Part shown: positions 59,025-64,000 of the stretch, piece after piece
Numbering within the stretch: position 1 is the stretch's first letter
Layout of the letters: each line of letters opens with the position of its first letter
From: Aliidiomarina sanyensis
GTDB lineage: Bacteria > Pseudomonadota > Gammaproteobacteria > Enterobacterales > Alteromonadaceae
DNA: 64,000 nt
Direction of reading: 5' to 3'
NCBI RefSeq assembly: GCF_003987175.1
Contig: NZ_PIPM01000002.1
Coordinates: forward strand, 269,462 to 333,461
Notes under the pieces: generated by a model
What the model saw: the letters and a program-made list of their open reading frames with translations, nothing else
What the model was told of the DNA's origin: nothing
The model's database searches: none
Made by a program: the position numbers and the translations under genes

Positions 59025-61096
59025 CTATTAAGACAAACGATTTATTGATTGAGCTGGGGACCGAAGAGCTTCCACCTAAGGCCTTAAAGAGCCTCAGTGA
59101 AGCGTTTACGCAAGCCTGGATTCAGCAGCTTGAACAAGCGCGTCTGTCTGCCGAACGCGTACAATCCTTCGCGTCTCCACGCCGTCTTGCTGTATTGATT
59201 GAAGGCGTCCAAACAGCGCAAGCTGACGAAGTCGTTGAAAAACGGGGGCCTGCTGTTCAAGCAGCCTTTGATGCCGATGGAAAGCCAACCAAAGCCGCCC
59301 TTGGATGGGCTCGTGGTTTAGGGATCGATATCAGTGAAGCGCAACGCCTCAGTACCGATAAGGGCGAGTGGCTCCTGCATGAAGCGAAAGTACCAGGCAA
59401 ATCCTTAACTGACCTGTTACAGGGTATGTTGGACGCGTCGGTAAAACAAATCCCAGTCCCCAAAGCCATGCGCTGGGGCTCAGGTGACTATCAGTTTATC
59501 CGTCCGTTGCACCGCCTGACGGTCCTTCTAGGACAAGAAATTATCCCAGCGACGCTTTTTGGGGTTCAAAGCTCCAATAAGGTGACCGGACATCGTTTTC
59601 ATCATCCAACTGATGTCACTCTATCGCACGCAAAAGACTACGCCCAAGCACTGCGAGATGCATACGTTATTGCAGATTTTGCAGAACGCAAAGCGATGAT
59701 TGAGCAATCGGTCGTAAACTTGGCTGAAAGCGAGAATGGAATCCCTGTCTGGGATGACGCGCTAGTGGAAGAAGTCGCCTCCTTGGTCGAATACCCCGTT
59801 GCATTAGTGGCCGGATTTGATGAAGCTTTCCTCTCCGTGCCAAAGGAAGCACTGATCTATACGATGAAAGATGATCAGCGCTATTTCCCGCTCGTTGATA
59901 CTCAAAATAACTTGCTGCCGCGCTTCATCTTTATCAGCAACATCCAAAGCCTTGATCCCGTGCAAGTGGTGTCAGGCAATGAAAAGGTGATCCGTCCGCG
60001 TTTAGCAGATGCTCAATTCTTCTTTGAAACCGATAAGAAGCAAACGCTAGCGAGTCGGATCGCAAAGCTCGATTCCGTATTGTTCCAGAAGGAACTCGGC
60101 TCAACTGGGGATAAAGCACGAAGAATTGCTACAAATGCCCGCAAGATTGCAGAACTTCTTGGAGTTGACGCTTCAGCCGCCGAACGTGCAGGCCTACTCG
60201 CAAAAGCGGATTTAGTCTCCAATATGGTGATGGAATTCCCTGAAGTTCAGGGCATCATGGGAATGCATTATGCACGTCATGATGGTGAGCCCGAGGTGGT
60301 CGCCCAAGCTATTGAGGCGCACTACCGTCCACGCTTTGCTGGAGATGAGCTACCGGTCAGCTCAGAAGGCTGCGCAGTCGCTCTCGCGGACAAGCTCGAT
60401 ACCTTAGTTGGTATTTTTGCCATCGGTCAGACACCAAAAGGCGACCGTGACCCCTTTGGCCTCCGACGCGCCGCCATTGGAATGTTACGAATTCTGGTAG
60501 AGAAAGAACTCCCATTGGACTTGAACAAACTAGTTGAGATAGCGGTCGCCTCATACGGCGAGATCGTGAAGTCACCGGAGTTGGTTCAAACCCAAGTGGT
60601 CGATTTCTTACTCGGCCGTTTCCGCCCTTGGTATCAAGATCAACATATCCCAGTTGATGTTATCCAAGCGGTACTCGCGCGCCGCCCCACGGTAGCGCTC
60701 GACTTCGACCGTCGCGTGAAGGCCGTCGCCGAGTTCCGTGCTCACCCGCAGTCAGAAGCCCTTGCTGCCGCCAACAAACGGGTGAGTAATATCCTGGCTA
60801 AGGCTGACACTGTGAACCACCAAATCAATGAATCACTCTTACAAGAGGATGCTGAGCACGCCTTGTTTAAGGGACTAACCGGTATTGAAGCCCAGGTAGA
60901 AGACGCCACGAACGAAGGCGACTATCAAGCTGCAATGGAAGCGCTGGCGACACTTCGTGAGCCTATCGATGCATTCTTTGAAAACGTGATGGTGAATGCC
61001 GACGATGATGCGGTTCGGAATAACCGCTTAGCGATGCTTCACGCGCTTCGTAATCAGTTTCTACGTATTGCGGATATCTCCCTTTTGCAGAATTGA
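59021..61096 (+). CDS. glyS: Glycyl-tRNA synthetase beta subunit
   Basis: GlyS binds the tRNA in the tetrameric synthetase. The 691-residue protein begins with the typical [20 protein letters not shown] and contains [24 protein letters not shown] sequence ([18 protein letters not shown]), an HD-like central region ([20 protein letters not shown]) and an anticodon-binding C-terminus. Coupled to glyQ (ATGA) and ended by a terminator. Confidence 0.97.
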   Translation: MTIKTNDLLIELGTEELPPKALKSLSEAFTQAWIQQLEQARLSAERVQSFASPRRLAVLIEGVQTAQADEVVEKRGPAVQAAFDADGKPTKAALGWARGLGIDISEAQRLSTDKGEWLLHEAKVPGKSLTDLLQGMLDASVKQIPVPKAMRWGSGDYQFIRPLHRLTVLLGQEIIPATLFGVQSSNKVTGHRFHHPTDVTLSHAKDYAQALRDAYVIADFAERKAMIEQSVVNLAESENGIPVWDDALVEEVASLVEYPVALVAGFDEAFLSVPKEALIYTMKDDQRYFPLVDTQNNLLPRFIFISNIQSLDPVQVVSGNEKVIRPRLADAQFFFETDKKQTLASRIAKLDSVLFQKELGSTGDKARRIATNARKIAELLGVDASAAERAGLLAKADLVSNMVMEFPEVQGIMGMHYARHDGEPEVVAQAIEAHYRPRFAGDELPVSSEGCAVALADKLDTLVGIFAIGQTPKGDRDPFGLRRAAIGMLRILVEKELPLDLNKLVEIAVASYGEIVKSPELVQTQVVDFLLGRFRPWYQDQHIPVDVIQAVLARRPTVALDFDRRVKAVAEFRAHPQSEALAAANKRVSNILAKADTVNHQINESLLQEDAEHALFKGLTGIEAQVEDATNEGDYQAAMEALATLREPIDAFFENVMVNADDDAVRNNRLAMLHALRNQFLRIADISLLQN

Positions 61097-61131
61097 TGGG
61101 TGGTTCAAATCAAACGCAGTTTGACACTCAA

Positions 61132-61160
61132 AGCCTCCACCTTAGGTGGGGGCTTTTTTT
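61132..61160 (+). terminator. Terminator after glyQS
   Basis: AGCCTCCACC (61132-61141) pairs with GGTGGGGGCT (61145-61154) with one wobble and a 3-nt loop, followed by T7. Strong plus-strand terminator. Confidence 0.93.
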
Positions 61161-61249
61161 ATTCTAGCGCAATGAAAAGCTTGAACTTTCGCTCTATGCT
61201 TAAGCCATGAGTAATGATTATTGTTTTAGGGAGCGAGGCACCGATACCA

Positions 61250-62254
61250 ATGAAGATTGCATTCTTTAGCAGCAAAACTTATGACCAGAATTCGTTTACA
61301 CTTGCGAATGCCGGCCATGCTCATGCCATGACATTTTTCGAGGCGCCCTTAAATGCAGATACCGCATCAATGGCCCAAGGATTTCCGGCCGTATGTGTTT
61401 TTGTGAATGATGTGGTGAATCGTCCCGTGTTGGAGACGCTTAAAGCCCAAGGGACTGAGCTTATTGTCCTCCGGTGTGCAGGTTTTAATAACGTCGATCT
61501 GAATGCTGCATCCGAGTTAGGAATTCGGGTAGCTCGCGTCCCTGCCTACTCTCCTCATGCGGTGGCAGAACATGCCCTCGCATTAATTCTAACGCTCAAT
61601 CGTAAAACCCATCGGGCCTATAACCGCGTGCGTGAAGGCAACTTTTCGCTCGACGGGCTGTTAGGGTTTGACCTAGCCGGCAGAACCGTGGGCGTCGTTG
61701 GAGCAGGCAAGATCGGCGAGATTTTCGCGCACATCATGGAGGCGATTGGCTGCAAAGTTCTCATCTCTGATCCCTACCCGAGCAATACAATACAAGAAAA
61801 ATACGAGATTGTGCCATTCGAGACCTTGGTTAAGGCATCGGATATTATTTCATTGCATTGTCCATTAACCCCGAGCACGCATCATTTGATCAATGAAGCT
61901 GTTCTGAGCCAATGCAAACGCGGGGTCATGCTGATTAACACCAGTCGGGGAAAAATGGTCGACACGAAAGCCGCGATTCAGGCACTCAAAACCGGACAGC
62001 TTGGGGCATTGGGTTTAGACGTTTACGAGGAGGAAGGCGACCTCTTCTTCGCGGACTTGTCCTCAGAGGTTATCCAGGATGATGTGTTCATGCGGTTACT
62101 ATCATTTCCGAACGTGTTGATCACAGGGCATCAAGGCTTCTTTACACGCGAAGCATTAAAGAATATCGCCGACACAACGCTTGCGAATGTGACCGCTTTC
62201 GCAACCGGAGAAGGAGAGTTTTTCGAAGTTGGGACCGAGAAGATTGTTGGCTGA
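61250..62254 (+). CDS. ldhA: D-lactate dehydrogenase (NAD-dependent, LdhA-type)
   Basis: The 334-residue protein (start 61250, MKIAFFSSKTYDQNSF; frame opens at 61214) belongs to the D-2-hydroxyacid dehydrogenases. It has LRCAGFNNVDLNAASELGIR and VRVPAYSPHAVAEHALALI like E. coli LdhA, the NAD site GVVGAGKIGEIFAHIM, catalytic Arg in LINTSRGKMVD, Glu in DVYEEEGDLF and His in LITGHQGFFT. Most likely pyruvate to D-lactate, but direction is not given by sequence. It overlaps the permease gene. Confidence 0.92.
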   Translation: MKIAFFSSKTYDQNSFTLANAGHAHAMTFFEAPLNADTASMAQGFPAVCVFVNDVVNRPVLETLKAQGTELIVLRCAGFNNVDLNAASELGIRVARVPAYSPHAVAEHALALILTLNRKTHRAYNRVREGNFSLDGLLGFDLAGRTVGVVGAGKIGEIFAHIMEAIGCKVLISDPYPSNTIQEKYEIVPFETLVKASDIISLHCPLTPSTHHLINEAVLSQCKRGVMLINTSRGKMVDTKAAIQALKTGQLGALGLDVYEEEGDLFFADLSSEVIQDDVFMRLLSFPNVLITGHQGFFTREALKNIADTTLANVTAFATGEGEFFEVGTEKIVG

Positions 62255-63804
62255 TGATGGACCTTACACCACTCCTTATCACACTGCCTTTTTTAGCCAT
62301 TTTGATTGGAATGATAGGCTTACGATGGACAGCACTGAAAGCTGGCTTCGTCGCAGTGTGTATTACCATCCCAATACTCATAGGTGTCCTTGGGAACAAC
62401 ATCGCAGAGTTTACGTCACGGATGGCACCCGGTGCTTTTCTCGAAGCCGCATTTATGAGTGGCAGTATTTTGTGGATTATCTTTGGAGCACTTTGCATCT
62501 ATCACGCCCAAGAAAAGCAAGGCGCGACTTTGGTAATCCGCAACGCGTTGGCACGGCTGCATCCGAATCCGCGAGTTAGCGCGCTCTTTATCGCATGGTT
62601 TTTTAGTTTATTTATGGAGGGTGCTGCTGGCTTCGGAACCTCGGCTGCGCTTACCGCGCCCTTTCTGGTATCGGCGGGGTATCGTCCAGTGCTCGCAGTC
62701 GTCCTTGCATTATGGGGACATTCACTTGGAGTAGTCTTCGGTGCCGTGGGCACGCCCGTTTTAACTCAAGCTATGTTGGTTTCCTTCACAGACTTAGCAC
62801 TCTCTCAGGCCGCCATTCCATCCATGATTCTACCAACATTAACCCTTGGGGCGATTTTGAGTATTGGTTGTTTTGCTTTCGCTCGTAGTTCAGGGAACCA
62901 GGCACCTCACTCCCGACCTCCCATGGGAATTATCATTTTCTTTGGCATCCTTGCAGCGGTGGCCTTTCTTGTTCCTGCCGCCTTGATTGGTTTGTTCTTA
63001 GGGCCGGAACTCCCAACGCTACTTGGGGCCGTACTCGGTGCAATCATTTTCACGGTGGTCGTTCGGTATCGACAGCGAGGCGGCTTTTTGAACGCCCCAC
63101 AAGCATCCTCTATCGATCCGAAGGGGTTGCTCCTAGCTCTGGCACCATACTTGGTTTTAATTGCCCTTGTCCTAATGACACGCTTAATTCCTGACGTAAA
63201 GCACCTCGTTCAACACGCACGGATCGGCTTTCATTGGTACCATTACCAAAGCAGTATCCAAATTTTCTATCATCCAGGGACTCTCTTATTCGTGAGTTTC
63301 TTACTCGGGGCCACAATTCAGCGCGTCCCCTTTAATTCACTGAACTTCGCCGTCCGACAAAGTCTATTGAAAATTCTCAGTGTGTTAGGGGCATTGTTTG
63401 TCATGTTATTTCTATCCCGCATCCTACTTCACGGCGGGGCCATCGATGTACTGAGCCGCGAGGCAATCAAGCTGAGCGGCATAACCTGGCCTTTCTGGGT
63501 TGCTTGGTTCGGGGCATTGGGGACCTTTATTACCGGCTCTGCGACCGCTTCCAATATCTTGTTTAGCGAATTCCAACGCACAGCGGCGCTCAATGGCGGT
63601 TACCCGATTGCTCCGCTCCTTGGTGCACAATCCGTTGGGGCTGCGGTCGGAAACATGGTCTGCCCGCACAACATTATTGCGGCGGGGGCAACCGTTCAAT
63701 TGAATGGTCAAGAAGGTGAAGTTATGCGATACACGCTACCCGTCGCACTTTTGCTATGCTGCTTGGTGGGAATCAGCGCGTTACTTTGGATTCACCTCCT
63801 CTGA
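62254..63804 (+). CDS. L-lactate permease family transporter (LctP/LldP)
   Basis: The 516-residue membrane protein has about 13 helices and the LctP motifs FMEGAAGFGTSAALTAPFLV, GSATASNILFSEFQRTAA and GAAVGNMVCPHNIIAAGATV. It takes up lactate or glycolate with protons. The start overlaps the ldhA stop (TGATGATGG; ATG at 62254 or 62257), so lactate dehydrogenase and permease are co-expressed. No clear terminator follows; the group II intron end begins about 70 bp later. Confidence 0.93.
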   Translation: MMDLTPLLITLPFLAILIGMIGLRWTALKAGFVAVCITIPILIGVLGNNIAEFTSRMAPGAFLEAAFMSGSILWIIFGALCIYHAQEKQGATLVIRNALARLHPNPRVSALFIAWFFSLFMEGAAGFGTSAALTAPFLVSAGYRPVLAVVLALWGHSLGVVFGAVGTPVLTQAMLVSFTDLALSQAAIPSMILPTLTLGAILSIGCFAFARSSGNQAPHSRPPMGIIIFFGILAAVAFLVPAALIGLFLGPELPTLLGAVLGAIIFTVVVRYRQRGGFLNAPQASSIDPKGLLLALAPYLVLIALVLMTRLIPDVKHLVQHARIGFHWYHYQSSIQIFYHPGTLLFVSFLLGATIQRVPFNSLNFAVRQSLLKILSVLGALFVMLFLSRILLHGGAIDVLSREAIKLSGITWPFWVAWFGALGTFITGSATASNILFSEFQRTAALNGGYPIAPLLGAQSVGAAVGNMVCPHNIIAAGATVQLNGQEGEVMRYTLPVALLLCCLVGISALLWIHLL

Positions 63805-63873
63805 ATTAACCTTCCCTCACGCCGTAAGCAGACATCGACTGGATACTCGAGACCTGTGGTAACCTAAAATTCG

Positions 63874-64000
63874 ATCGAGTAGGAGGAGGCCTCCTGGCCT
63901 CCGTCCTCTCACACCACCGGGCATACGGTTCCGTACCACGGCGGTTCATAGGTTACATTTGAGCTGATGGTAACTGTCCATCAGCGATACCAGACCCAGT
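63874..64000 (-). mobile_element. 3' end of a group II intron (domains V and VI), partial
   Basis: On the minus strand the window edge shows the conserved tail of a bacterial group II intron. A domain V hairpin (63947-63911) has ACCGCC/GGTGGT lower stem and a TACG-GAAC-CGTA tip, and is followed by GTGTGAGAGGACGG. A domain VI stem is GGAGGCC/GGCCTCC (about 63902-63885), then the end CTACTCGAT at about 63874. The reverse-transcriptase/maturase gene and 5' end lie beyond the window. No exon gene is interrupted within sight: the 3' exon is the 70-bp gap after the lactate permease gene. Confidence 0.8.

Overview
The window is chromosomal DNA of a marine or saline-adapted gammaproteobacterium. Gene content and order (polA / engB / cytochrome c4; yihI next to a DUF2489 gene; tsaC-hemF, smg-dprA, def-fmt-rsmB-trkA, trkH, slt, fadBA, tag, glyQS; a complete Mrp Na+/H+ antiporter; several secreted amidohydrolase or DUF885 proteins) fit the Alteromonadales, most likely Idiomarinaceae. 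This placement is inferred from synteny and protein character, not from a database search. The right half carries genes that in Shewanella-like genomes sit near dnaA/oriC. Two ParB-binding parS palindromes (49897-49912 and 56680-56695) support an origin-proximal position. No oriC, rRNA, tRNA or CRISPR was seen.

Layout. 1-12 kb: flagellar genes. The 3' part of fliR ends at a bidirectional terminator. Facing it is the minus-strand operon flgBCDEFGHIJKL. Divergent from flgB lie flgA, flgM and flgN, with a perfect sigma-28 promoter before flgM. 12-15 kb: an isochorismatase-like hydrolase, a secreted amidohydrolase and a voltage-gated sodium channel. 15-21 kb: the mrpABCDEFG operon. 21-26 kb: the overlapping cysE-cysK pair, a second exported amidohydrolase, DUF2489 and yihI. 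25.5-26.4 kb: a non-coding, AT-rich, hairpin-rich stretch that I read as a possible undescribed minus-strand structured RNA. 26-34 kb: DUF885 lipoprotein, EamA transporter, engB, cytochrome c4, a Spot 42-like small RNA candidate and polA. 34-42 kb: elbB, a DUF945 protein, an SLC13 transporter with RCK_C domains, aroE, a truncated haemoglobin, an unknown membrane-anchored protein, hemF, tsaC and a topoisomerase-type zinc-finger protein. 42-50 kb: smg, dprA, def, fmt, rsmB, trkA, trkH. 50-62 kb: slt, fadBA, tusA, a GNAT acetyltransferase, a lipoprotein hydrolase, tag, glyQS. 61-64 kb: ldhA and a lactate permease, followed by the 3' end of a group II intron running off the right edge.

How it fits together. 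The flagellar operon supplies rod, hook, P/L-ring and hook-junction proteins. FlgM with the sigma-28 promoter couples late gene expression to hook completion. The sodium channel, the Mrp antiporter, TrkA/TrkH and a possible Na+-coupled SLC13 carrier suggest strong Na+/K+ management. Amidohydrolases, the DUF885 protein and FadBA point to peptide and fatty-acid catabolism. The remainder is housekeeping: translation initiation (def, fmt, tsaC, glyQS), DNA repair and uptake (polA, tag, dprA), haem and shikimate synthesis, and ribosome assembly (engB, yihI).
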